Shown here: positions 38,338-48,600 of the stretch, one piece after another | Position numbering within the stretch: the first letter of the stretch is position 1 | How the letters are laid out: every line of letters begins with the position of its first letter | Assembly: GCA_958296025.1 (NCBI GenBank) | Contig: OY282430.1 | Coordinates: 3,148,477 to 3,212,476 of the forward strand | Reading direction: 5' to 3' | Source of the DNA: an uncultured Pseudomonadales bacterium | GTDB lineage: Bacteria; Pseudomonadota; Gammaproteobacteria; Pseudomonadales; Azotimanducaceae | DNA: 64,000 bases | Position numbers and translations under genes: made by a program | The notes under the pieces: model-generated | Told to the model about the DNA's origin: nothing | The model's database searches: none | What the model saw: the letters and a program-made list of their open reading frames with translations, nothing else

Positions 38338-38348
38338 AACGGTTTTAA
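38323..38348 (+). terminator. Hairpin with T run, possible terminator
   Basis: AACCGTTTCA and TGAAACGGTT are exact complements separated by two bases, followed by TT. With a four-base loop the stem is nine pairs. It could equally belong to the transfer-origin region that follows. Confidence 0.45.
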
Positions 38349-38391
38349 GCGGCTGGCGAACGCCCGCGCAACTGTCCGCCCCACGCAGTGG

Positions 38392-38485
38392 CTCGCGTCT
38401 TTGCGCCAGCAAAGACAAAGCGAGTTAGGGGTTGGCTTTGCAACCCCTACGCCTTTTGCAAAGGCGGGCGAAAGGCCGCCAGCTG
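38392..38485. other. Hairpin cluster upstream of the relaxase gene, candidate oriT
   Basis: Four inverted repeats occur within 95 bases: GTCTTTG/CAAAGAC (38,397-38,416, extendable by CTCGC/GCGAG), AGGGGTTG/CAACCCCT, GCCTTT/AAAGGC and GGCGG/CCGCC. They sit 65-160 bases before a MobV-type relaxase gene, where the transfer origin of such elements normally lies. The nick site cannot be assigned. Confidence 0.45.
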
Positions 38486-38550
38486 CGCTTGCCTTTAATT
38501 TTTCGGGTGGTATACCAAGCAGTTGAAAAGACAACAACAGGAGATTGACT

Positions 38551-39462
38551 ATGCCATCAGCGTTCCACCTGGAGGGCGTCCGGCGCGGCGCAGTGGACGG
38601 CAGGCTAAGGCATTCCTGCCGCAGCTTCAAGCCCGAAAACACCCCCGATAATGTGGACCCGAAGCGGGCGCACCTGAACCTCATAAAGTTGGATGAGGAG
38701 GCGGTGAAGCGGGCCATCCTTGGGTTCCAGCAGCCGCCCGACAAGAACGGCAAGGTCCGCGCGATCAGGCGGGATGCGAACGTGGCGGTGGAGCTTGTGG
38801 CGACGCTGCCGCAGGAATTGAAGGGCGCCGATTATAAGCGCAAGAATGCGTGGGCGGTAGCAACGCATAAGTGGGTGCGCGAATGCGTCCCCGGCAGGCT
38901 GCTAGGGTCGGCGCTGCACCGAGATGAAAGCACCCCGCACGTCCACTTTTGGCTGCAGCCGATCACCCCCGAGGGCCGCCTAGACTACTCCAAGCTGTTC
39001 AACCGAGCGTCGCTGACCCGGGCGCACCGAGACTACGACAGGGCCTTGCTACCCCTGGGCGTGGTGCCGAACATGGAGGAAGCGAAGGCGGCGCTGTCGG
39101 AGGGCTACGGCGGCAACTGGAGAACCCACAAGCGGGCGCAGGCGGCGGCGGACCAACAGAAGATGGCGGAGGCGACCATAGAACTGTCTCGGCAAGCCGC
39201 CGAGGAGTCGAACGAGGTGTCCGCCAAGGCGATGGCCCGCCTGGACGAACTGGAAAGCCGCGAGTCCCGCTATGAGGCGTGGATCGCGTCGCTGCAGGCG
39301 GAATTGAAGAAATGGCGGGCCGAGTTGGAGCGCTGGAAGGAGTACGCCAACAGGTTGGCGGGCATCGTCGCGGAACTAGCGGATTTGCTACCTGCCGGCG
39401 CACCAACGCTCCCTAAGCCGCCCTCTGGCCGCGGGCAATCCGACCCTAGCCCATCGCCCTAG
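38551..39462 (+). CDS. mobV: MobV/Pre-type relaxase (plasmid recombination enzyme family)
   Basis: DNA relaxase that would nick at oriT and pilot the strand during mobilization. The metal-binding motif HRDESTPHVHFWL matches the H-x-D-E-x(2)-P-H-x-H of Mob_Pre proteins, and the N-terminal half (YKRKNAWAVATHKWVRE) fits. A long coiled-coil follows (about residues 185-280, KWRAELERWKEYANRL). At 303 residues it is shorter than many MobV proteins (about 400). The ATG at 38551 has AGGAG eight bases upstream. It is followed by a good terminator. Confidence 0.82.
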   Translation: MPSAFHLEGVRRGAVDGRLRHSCRSFKPENTPDNVDPKRAHLNLIKLDEEAVKRAILGFQQPPDKNGKVRAIRRDANVAVELVATLPQELKGADYKRKNAWAVATHKWVRECVPGRLLGSALHRDESTPHVHFWLQPITPEGRLDYSKLFNRASLTRAHRDYDRALLPLGVVPNMEEAKAALSEGYGGNWRTHKRAQAAADQQKMAEATIELSRQAAEESNEVSAKAMARLDELESRESRYEAWIASLQAELKKWRAELERWKEYANRLAGIVAELADLLPAGAPTLPKPPSGRGQSDPSPSP

Positions 39463-39473
39463 TCAATCCGTAG

Positions 39474-39507
39474 CGGCGCTCTACGGGCTTCCTAGAGCGC
39501 CGTTTTT
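39474..39507 (+). terminator. Rho-independent terminator after mobV
   Basis: CGGCGCTCT pairs exactly with AGAGCGCCG across an 11-base loop and is followed by five T. It lies 12 bases after the relaxase stop. Confidence 0.8.
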
Positions 39508-39549
39508 CTGCCGATCCGCCCAAAATCCGCAACTTGCGGAAAATTAGCC

Positions 39550-39681
39550 AGCCGTTCCATATTTTGGGATCAACCACCCAACAAGCCATTGATTTGCAAA
39601 AGTGGCGGTTTTCGGCACTTTGGAGGCAGTGCGCGAAATTCCGGCCAATCCGGCATGCTCCCCCCGCGCCGAAGCGACCGC
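39550..39681 (+). repeat. Dispersed repeat family A, copy 2
   Basis: It begins AGCCGTTCCATATTTTGGGA and ends near CCGCGCCGAAGCGA. It is the partner of 22,942-23,090 in direct orientation. It ends 14 bases before the 3' end of the giant gene. A short inverted repeat TCCGCAA/TTGCGGA lies just before it (39,525-39,540). Confidence 0.75.
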
Positions 39682-39694
39682 TCCCGCACCTTGT

Positions 39695-42600
39695 TCACGC
39701 CCCGTCCGCCTCGCGGAGGGTTCGCATCCACTCCAGGCGCCAGCTGGGGGCGGCGCCGGTTCGGGCGAACTCGACGGTGACGGTGAGGGTTAGGGAGGCG
39801 GAGGGGCCGTCGGGGTCGGTGGCGGTGACGGTGACGACGGCGGTTCCCTCCAGGCCGTCCTCGTTGGCCTCCAGAACCAGCCGGCCGTCGGCGACGCGCA
39901 CGGCGAGCAGGTCCGGGCGGTCGGTTCGGGCGGCGTAGGCCAGCCGGTCGCCGGCGCCGGCGGGGCCGATGAGGCCGTCCAGGGGAAGCGACGCCCGGTC
40001 GCCGTCCGCCGACAGGGCCGGGGCGGGGGGCCGCTCCGTCGGCCGCGGCGGCGGCTTGAACAGGACCAGGGGCGGGCCGGCCCGGGGGGCCAGGCCGCGG
40101 AAGCAGGGGTAAAGGCCGTCCTGCACGTCGCCGCAGACGCCCTCGGGAACGGCGGGGTCGGCGGCCAGGGACAGGCGGGCGGCCCATGGGCCGGCCTGCG
40201 CGGCTTGGAGCGGCGGGCCGGCGGTCGCGCCGGCCGGCACGGACGCCTGCGTTGCCGACAGTTCGGCGCCCTGCGCCAGCAGCGCCGCGGACAGGGCGAA
40301 GGGGGCGCCCTCGGCGACCCGCGCCTCCACCCGCGCCGGGCCGGGCGCCCAGGGCTCGGCGTCCGTTCGGGCCAGGCGCACGACCAGCGGGAACGGGGCG
40401 CCGGGGTTGCCCGAAAGGTTCAGCTCCGCAAGGCCCGCCACGCCGGCGAACAGGCCCGCCGGCAGCGATTCGATGCGGTTGCCGCCCAGGTCCAGCAGGG
40501 AAAGCCGCGGCGCCCCCGCCAGCAGGCCGGCCGGCAGTTCCGCCAGCCGGTTGCCGTCCAGGCGCAGGCGCTCCAGCGCGCCCAAGCCGGCGAACAGGCC
40601 CTCCGGCAGGGCGGCCAGCCGGTGGTTGCCGTGCAGGTGCAGGACGCGCAGCCCGGAAAGCCCCAGGAGGTCCAGCGGGCGCAGCGCCGCGATCCCCTTG
40701 CGGTGCAGGCTCAGGTAGCCCCGCCCCGCCAACTCCGCAGGCGTCGGCGCCCAGCAGGCCAGCGGCCCGCGCAGCGGGTCCCGAACCAGCGCGTCGCGAA
40801 CCGCCGGCGAGCGGTCGCACACCCCCTCCCGAACCTCCAGCAGCGCCTCGGAGAGGCCCAGCGCCCAGCCCGCGCCCTCCGGCGGCGGCGCCAGCTCCAC
40901 CGTCAGGAACTCCCGGGCCGGCTCGATGTCGGCGTCGTCCGGCACCGGGATTTCGACGAGCGCCTCCGTCCCCCCGGCGGCGAACGCGGCGGTTCCGCTC
41001 ATGGCCCCCAGGTCGGCGGCGTCCGCATCGGCGGTGGCCGGGTCGCCGTCGGGACGGGCGGCCCAGGCGACGGACAGCGCCGCGCTCGCCGGGCGGCTCA
41101 GCGCCAGCGCCAGGCGCAGCACCCCGCCCTCCGGCGCCGAGGCCGAGGGCGCCGCGAACGACAGCACCCGCCCCACCGACGCCCGGAGGCTCAGCCGGGC
41201 GCTCAGGCCGCCGCGGTCCGTCGCCGTCACCGTCACCGTCGCCAGCCCCAGCGACAGCCCCTCCACCCGCAGCGCGGCGTTGCCCTCAACCCGCGCCGAA
41301 GCCACCGACGGGGCCGACGACTCCGCCCGGTGGGTCAGCGGCCCGTCGTCCGCGAACAGGCCGCCCAGACGCAGCGAAGCCGACTCCCCCACGTCCAGGC
41401 GCAGGTCCGGGAGCGAACCCACCGCCCGCGGCGGCTGGTTGACCGGCGGCGGCGGCGGCGGCTCCGGATCCGGCGGCGGCGCGGTGGCGTCCAAAACCCG
41501 AACCGGAAGGGACGCCGACACCCCGCCGTAGCCCCCGCCGGACGCCGCGTGGCGCAGCGACGCCGTCTCGCTGACCGCGTCCGCGTCCGGAACCGCCCGC
41601 ACCGTCACCGTCTGCGGCGCGTCCCAGCTCGACCCGTCGAACGTCAGCGTCCGCGGCGCCCCGTCCACCTCCACCCCGGCGTCGTCGCTCGTGACCGCAA
41701 CCGTCGTCGTCGCCGTCGGCTGCGTCGCCAGGCGCACCGAGTAGCTCCTCGAGGACGCCGCCGGATCGACCCCCGGCGCCGGCTCCGACAGCGACAGGCC
41801 CCCCGCCGGGTCGAACGCGAAGCCCGGCGCGTCGTCGTCCTCCACCGCCACCGCCAAGGCCGGCGCCGACGAAACCCCGGCGTAGCCCGACACCGCGTGC
41901 GTCACCGTGAACGCCCCGTCCTCCGAACCGTCGTCCTCCCCCGCCGAAACCGTCACCGCTTGCCCGACGCCCCAGTCCTCCGTCGTGAACGTCAGCGTCC
42001 GCGACTGCGGCGTCCCGTCGTCGTCGATCGCCAGCGCCGCGCTCGTCGCCGTCGCCGTCACCGTCGTCGTCGCCGTCGGCTGCGTGTTCAGCCGCACCCG
42101 GTAGCTCCCCGAACCGCCCTCGCGCACCGTCAACTGCGGCGGCTCCACCCGCACCCCCGCCGCGCCCGAGTCGCGCACCGCAACCGACACCGACGCCGCA
42201 ACCGAGTCGTAGTCCGCCCCGGACGCCGCGTGCGCGACCGTCGCCGAGCCGTCCGCCACCCCCAGAACCGTCACCGTCCGCGGCCGGTCCCAGTTCCCCG
42301 CCGTGAACGTCAGCGAGGACGGCGAGACCGTCGCCGCCGCCGCGTCCGAACTCGACAGGGACACCGTCACCGGACCCCCGACCGGGCGCGTCGCCAAGGC
42401 CACCGAGTACGCCGCCGAGGAGCCCTCGTTCACCGCCAGCGACGAGGCGCTGACCGCCAGCGCCGGCGCGTCCCCGTCACGCACCTCGAACGAGAACGCC
42501 GGCGCGGACACGCCCCCGTAGTCCGACCCCGACGCCGAATGCCCCAGCACCGCCGTCCCGGCCGTCGCGTCGTCGTCCCGCAGCGCCCGAACCCTCACCG

Positions 42601-45600
42601 CCTTCGGGACGCTCCAGTCCGCCCCGTCGAAGCGCAGGGAGCCCTGGTTCCCGGCCTGGTCCCCGTCCGCGTCCACCGACACGCCCCCCGAGACCGACAC
42701 CGCCACCCGAACCGGCCCCGTCGGCTCCGTCGCCAGCCGCACCGTGTAGGTCCCCGAAGCGCCCTCCGCCAGCCCCGCAGCCGTCAGCGCCGAGGCGTCC
42801 ACCGCCAGCTTCGGCTCGTCGTCGTCAACCGTCGTGGCGACCAGCGACGCCTCCACCCCCTGGTAGTCGCCGCCGGCCGCCGAATGCTCAATCGTCACCC
42901 TCTCGTCCGAGGCGTCGTTGTCCTCGGCCGCCGTCGCCGTCACCGTCCGCGGCGACGACCAGTTCGTCGTCGTGAACGCCAGCGTCCGCGTGCGCGGCGT
43001 CATGTCCGTGTCCACCGACACCGCCCGGTCGCCGCTCTCGACCTCCACCGTCACCGCCGTGGTCGGCTCCGTCGCCAGCCGCACCGTGTAGCTCTTCGAG
43101 TTCGCCGGGTCCGTGGACAGCTCGTTCAGCGCCAGCGGGCCGGTTTCGTCCACCGTCATCGTCGTCGGATCGGCGTCGATCAGGATGGCCGGCGTGTCGT
43201 CGTCGTCCACCGTCACCGTCACGCCCGGGCGCGCTCCAATGGCCAGCCCGGTGTACTCCGTCGCGCCCATCGCCGTGTGGCCCAGCGTCAGCATCTCGTT
43301 CGTCGCGTCGTCGTCCTCCGCCGCGCTCACCGTCACCTCCTGGTCCGTGTCCCAGTCGGTCGTGCTGAACGTCAGCGTCGTCTGGTTGCCGGTCGTGTCG
43401 CCGTCCGTGTCCACGGTCACCGCGCCCGTCGCACCGCCCACCGTCACCGTCACGCCGGCGCTCGGTTGCGTGTTCAGGCGCACCTTGTAGGCGGCGCTGC
43501 CTCCCTCGGCCACCGTCAGCACGGTCGGGCTCACCCGCAGGCTCGGCGTGTCGTCGTCCGTCGCCGTCGCCGCCAGCGCCGCCGGCGTCACGCCGCCGTA
43601 GTCCGCCCCGGTCGGCGTGTGCGTCAGCGTCACGACCTCGTTGGCCGTGTTCTGGTCGTTCGCCGCCCGCACCGTCACCGTCTGCGCCGCGCTCCAGTTC
43701 GACCGCGTGAACGTCAGCGTCGTCGGGCTGGCCGTGATGCCGTCGCCGGCGCCGGTGATCGTCACCGTCGCGTTGCCGCCCACCGGCTGCGTGTCCAGCT
43801 TGACCGTGTAGGTCGCGCTGGCGGCCTCCGGCACCGACAGCGTCGAGGCGCTCAGCGTCAGGCCGCGGGGGTCGTCGTCGTTCAGCGTGAACTCCAGGTC
43901 CGCGCTCTCCACGCCGTCGTAGTCCGCGCCGCTCGGGTCGTGGGTCAGCTCGATCGTCTCGTCGGCGCCGTCGTCGTCCTCGACGGCGCGGATCCTCACC
44001 GTCTGCGCCGTGTTCCAAGTCGTCGCGTCGAACGCCAGGGAACTCTGGACGCCCGGCGTCACGCCGTCCGTGTCGTCCACCGTCACGTCGGCGTTGTCGC
44101 TGGCGATCGCCACGGCCACGGCGCCCGTCGGCTGCGTCGCCAGCTTCACCGTGTAGGTCGCGCTGCCGCCTTCGTCCAGGCCGTTCGTCGTCAGGTCCGT
44201 CGCCGCGAAGACCAGCCCGAGCGGGTCGTCGTCCGCCACCTTCGCGCCGAGCGTCGCCGACAGGTCGTCGTAGTCGCCGCCGCTCGCCGCGTGGGTCAGG
44301 TCCAGCGTCTCGTTGCCGCCGTCGTCGTCCTCGGCGGCGCGGACGGTCACCGACTGCGCCGTATCCCAGGTCGTCGTCGTGAACGTCAGGGTGTTCTGCA
44401 CGCCGTTCGTGCTGTCGCCGTCGGTGTCGTCGATGGACACCGCGCCTGCGTCGCCGCTGGTGATCGTCACCGTCACGGTCGTGGTCGGCTCCGTGGCCAG
44501 CCGCACCGAGTAGGTCTTCGCGTTCGCCGGATCCGTCTGTTTCTCGTTCAGCGCCAGCGGGCCGGGATCGACCACGCTGGCGGTCGTCGGGTCCGTGTCG
44601 ATCACGATGGCCCGCATGTCGTTGTCGTCCACCGTCACCGCCACGCTCGGCCGCGCCGCCCCGACGGCCAGTCCCGCGTACTCCGTCGCGCCCGTCGCCG
44701 TGTGGCTCAGCGTCAGCGTCTCGTCCGTTCCGTCGTCGTCCTCCGCCGCGCTCACCTTCACCTCCTGGTTCGTGCCCCAGTCCGTCGTGCTGAACGTCAG
44801 AGTGGTCTGGTTGCCGGTCGCGTCGTCGTCCGTGTCCACCGTCACCTCGGCGGTCGCGCCGGCCACCGTCACCGTCACGCCGGCGCTCGGCTGCGTGTTC
44901 AGGCGCACTTGGTAGCTGGCGCTGCTCCCCTCCTCCACCGTCAGCATGGTCGGGTCCACGCGCAGGCTCGGCGTATCGTTCTCCGCCGCCGTCGCCACGA
45001 TCTCCGCCGCCATCCCCGCGCCGCCGCCGTAGTCCGCCCCGGTCGGCGTGTGCGTCAGCGTCACGCTCTCGTTGGCCGTGTTCGCGTCCTCCGCCGCGCT
45101 CACCGTCACGGTCTGCGCCGCGCTCCAGTTCGTCGCCGTGAACGTCAGCGTCGTCGGGCTGGCCGTGATGCCGCTGCCGGCGCCCGTGATCGTGACGGTC
45201 ACGTCGCCGCCCACCGGCTGCGCGGCCAGCTTGACCGTGTACGTCGCGCTGCCGTTCTCCGGCACCGACAGCGTCGAGGCGCTCAGCGTCACGGCGCGGG
45301 TCTCGTCGTCGTCCACCGTCGCCGTCAGGCTGGCCGTGACGCCAGTGTACTCGCTCGTCGTGGCGGTGCCCGCGGCGTGGGCGAGGGCCACGGACTCGTC
45401 CGTGGCGTTGTCGTCGTCCGCCGCCCGCGCGGTGACGGTCTGCGCCGTGCTCCAGTTCATCGCGGTGAACGTCAGGGTGTTCTGCACGCCGTTGCCGCTG
45501 TCGCCGTCGGTGTCGTCGATGGACACCGCGCCCGTGTCGGCGCTCGTCAGGGTCACCGTCACGGTTTGCGTCGGCTCCGTCGCCAGCCGCACCGAGTAGG

Positions 45601-48600
45601 TCTTGGCCGCGTTCGAGGCGTGGCCCTCGGTGAGCTCCAGCGGGCCGGCTTCGTCCATGTTGGTCGTGGAGGGGTCCGCGTCGATCACCACCGCCGGGGT
45701 CTCGTCGTCGTCCACCGCGACGGACAGGCTGCCGATGGCGAGGCCGGCGGGGTAGCCGGCGCCGGCGCAGGCCGTGCTGACGCTGTGGCTCAGGATGGCG
45801 GCGTCGTCCGCCCCGTCGTCGTCCTGGGCGGCGGTGACCGTCACCGTTTGCGCCGCGTTCCAGTTGCTCGCGGTGAACGTCAGCGCGGACGGCGAAACGG
45901 CCACGTCCGCGTTGCTGCTGGCCACGGCGACGCCGACGCCGCCGGCGCAGCCCGTCGGCGGGCTGTCCGGCGCGACGGTGTAGGTGCCCCGGTTGGCGTT
46001 GGTCGTGCCCGGGTGCTCGTCCAGCGACAGGCTGGTCTTGCTGACCGTCACCCCCGGGTTGGCGGTGACCGTGACCGCGTTCGAGGTCAGCGCGCCGGCG
46101 CCCTGGTGGCTGGCGGCGGGCACGCGCACCGCCAGGGTGGGCTGGCCGCGGAAGTCGCCGGTGAAGGCCAGGGTCAGGGTGGCCGTCGCGCCGCCGGCGG
46201 TGACGCCGGAGGCCTGCGAGACGGAGAGGTTGGGGATGGCGCTGACCAGCTCGAACGCGCCGGCGCCGGCGGCGGGGGCGCCGGCCGAGAAGGCGGCGTT
46301 GGTGAGCGACAGCGCCAGCGTGGCGCCGTGCAGGTTCGCCTCGGTGAGCGTCGCCGGGGTGGGGACGATGGCCGCGCCCACCTCGTCGTCGGCCACCGTC
46401 ACCGTGACGCTGCCGATGGCGAGGCCGGCGGGATAGCCGCCGCCGGCGCAGGCGGTGGAAATGCTGTGGCTCAGGGTGGCGACGTCGTCGTTGCTGTCCA
46501 TGTCGTCCTGGGCGGCGGTGACGGTCACCGTCTGCGGCGCGCTCCAGTTCGCGGTGGTGAACGTCAGCGTGGACGGCGACACGGCCACGTCCGCGTTGTC
46601 GCTGGCCACGGCCACGCCGACGCCGCCCGTGCAGCCGGTGGGGACCGCGGCCAGCGCCACCGTGTAGGTGCCGCGGTTGGCGTTGTTCGTGCCCGGCGCC
46701 TCGTTCAGCGCCAGGCTGTCGCGGCTGAGCGTGACGCCCGGACTGGCGGTGACCGGCGCCGTGCCGGTGGTGAGGTCCGCGCTGCCGGTGTGGGCGGCGG
46801 CCAGCACCTTCACGGCGAGGTCGCGCGTGCCGCCGAAGTCGCCGGTGAACGCCAGGGTCAGGGTGGCCTGGGTGTCGCCCGCGGAGACGGCGGAGACGGA
46901 CGAGACCGAGAGGCCGGGAATGGCGGTGACCAGCTCGAAGCTCGACGCGGAGACGCCGCCGGCGAAGGCGGTGCGGGCCAGCGCCACGATCAGGGTGGCG
47001 CCGTGCAGGTTGGCCTCCGAGAGCGCCGCCGGGACGGTGTCGCCGAGGACCGCGGCCGGCGCCGCCACCGTGACGCGGAGCGTGAGGCGGGCGACGTCGC
47101 CGTCCTCGTCGGTGGCGGTGACGACGACGACGCTGGTGACGTCCCGCGTGGGCGTGCCGCAGACCGTGCGCGGCGCGGTGGCCCAGGAGGCGTCGGTGCC
47201 GGACGGGAAGTCGCTGGTCGTGCAGCCGCCGGCGTCCGTGCCGGTGAGGTCGAACTTGAGGCCGTCCGGCAGCCCGGCGACGGCGTAGGAGACGGCGCCG
47301 TTGCCGCCCGTGGCGGCCGGGATCTGGAACGGCGCGATGGCGACGTTGGTGGGGAAGCCCTTGGCGGCGACGGCGGGGAAGGCCGGCTCGGTGTCGGTGG
47401 GGGCGACCGTCACGGCGCCGGTGGTGAGGTCGAAGGCGCGGTTGTGGGCGGCGGCCTTGACCTTGACGGCCAGGGTCTCGGAGGCGCTGAAGTCGCCGGT
47501 GAAGGCCAGGGTGAGGGTGGCCGTCGTGCCGCCCGTCGTGACGCCGGACACCTGCGAGACGGAGACGTTCGGAATCGCGGTGACCAGTTCGAAGCTCGTG
47601 GCGGTGACGCCGCTGGCGAAGGTGGCGTTGAAAAGCCGCACGCTGGCGGTGGCGCTGTTCAGGTTGCCCTCGGCGAGCGTCGCGGGGCTGGTGGACGTTA
47701 TTTCGGCGCGCGCGAGGTCGATTCCGACAATCAGGCTGGCCCTGTCAGAATCCGCCCGGTTCGAGTCCGCGTCGTGCGCTTCGTAAAGGATGTTGAAACT
47801 GTCGACCGAGCCCGGCCGGGTCAGCGTGCCGCACACGGTGCGCGGCGCGGTGGCCCAGGAGGCGGCGGTGCCGGGCGGGAAGTCGCCGGCCGCGCAGCCG
47901 CCGGCGTCCGCGCCGGTGGCGTCGAACTTCAGGCCCGCCGGCAGGCCGAAGACGTTGCCGGCCGCAATGGCGTAGCTGAGGGCGCCGTTGCCGCCGCTCG
48001 CCGCCGGAAGCTGGAACGGCGCGATGGCCACGCCTTCCGCGAAGACCTTGGACGACACCGTGGCCGACCCGAACGACGGCGCCGTGTCCACCAACCCCTG
48101 CGGGTTGATGGTCAGCGCGCCGGTGGTGAGGTCGAAGGCGCGGTTGTGGGCGGCGGCCTTGACCTTGACGGCCAGGGTCTCGGAGGCGCTGAAGTCGCCG
48201 GTGAAGGCCAGGGTGAGGGTGGCCGTGGCGCCGCCCGTCGTGACCCCCGACACCTGCGAGACGGAGACGTTCGGAATCGCCGTGACCAGCTCGAAGCTCG
48301 CCGCCGTGACGCCGCTGGCGAAGGTGGCGTTGAAAAGCCGCAGGCTGGCGGTGGCGTTGTTCAGGTTGCCCTCGGCGAGCACCGCGGGGCTGGTGGACGT
48401 TATTTCGGCGCGCGCGAGGTCGATTCCGGCAATCAGGCTGGCCCTGTCAGAATCCGCCCGGTTCGAGTCCGCGTCGTGCGCTTCGTAAAGGATGTTGAAA
48501 CTGTCAACCGAGCCCGGCCGGGTCAGCGTGCCACAGATGGTGCGCGGCGCGGTGGCCCAGGAGGCGGCGGTGCCGGGCGGGAAGTCGCCCGCCCCGCAGC

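Noticed and set aside
37686..38418. Minus-strand frames of 156 and 200 codons left of the relaxase region
   Set aside because: They overlap each other and the transposase remnant, have no ribosome site or family match, and differ in composition from neighbouring genes.
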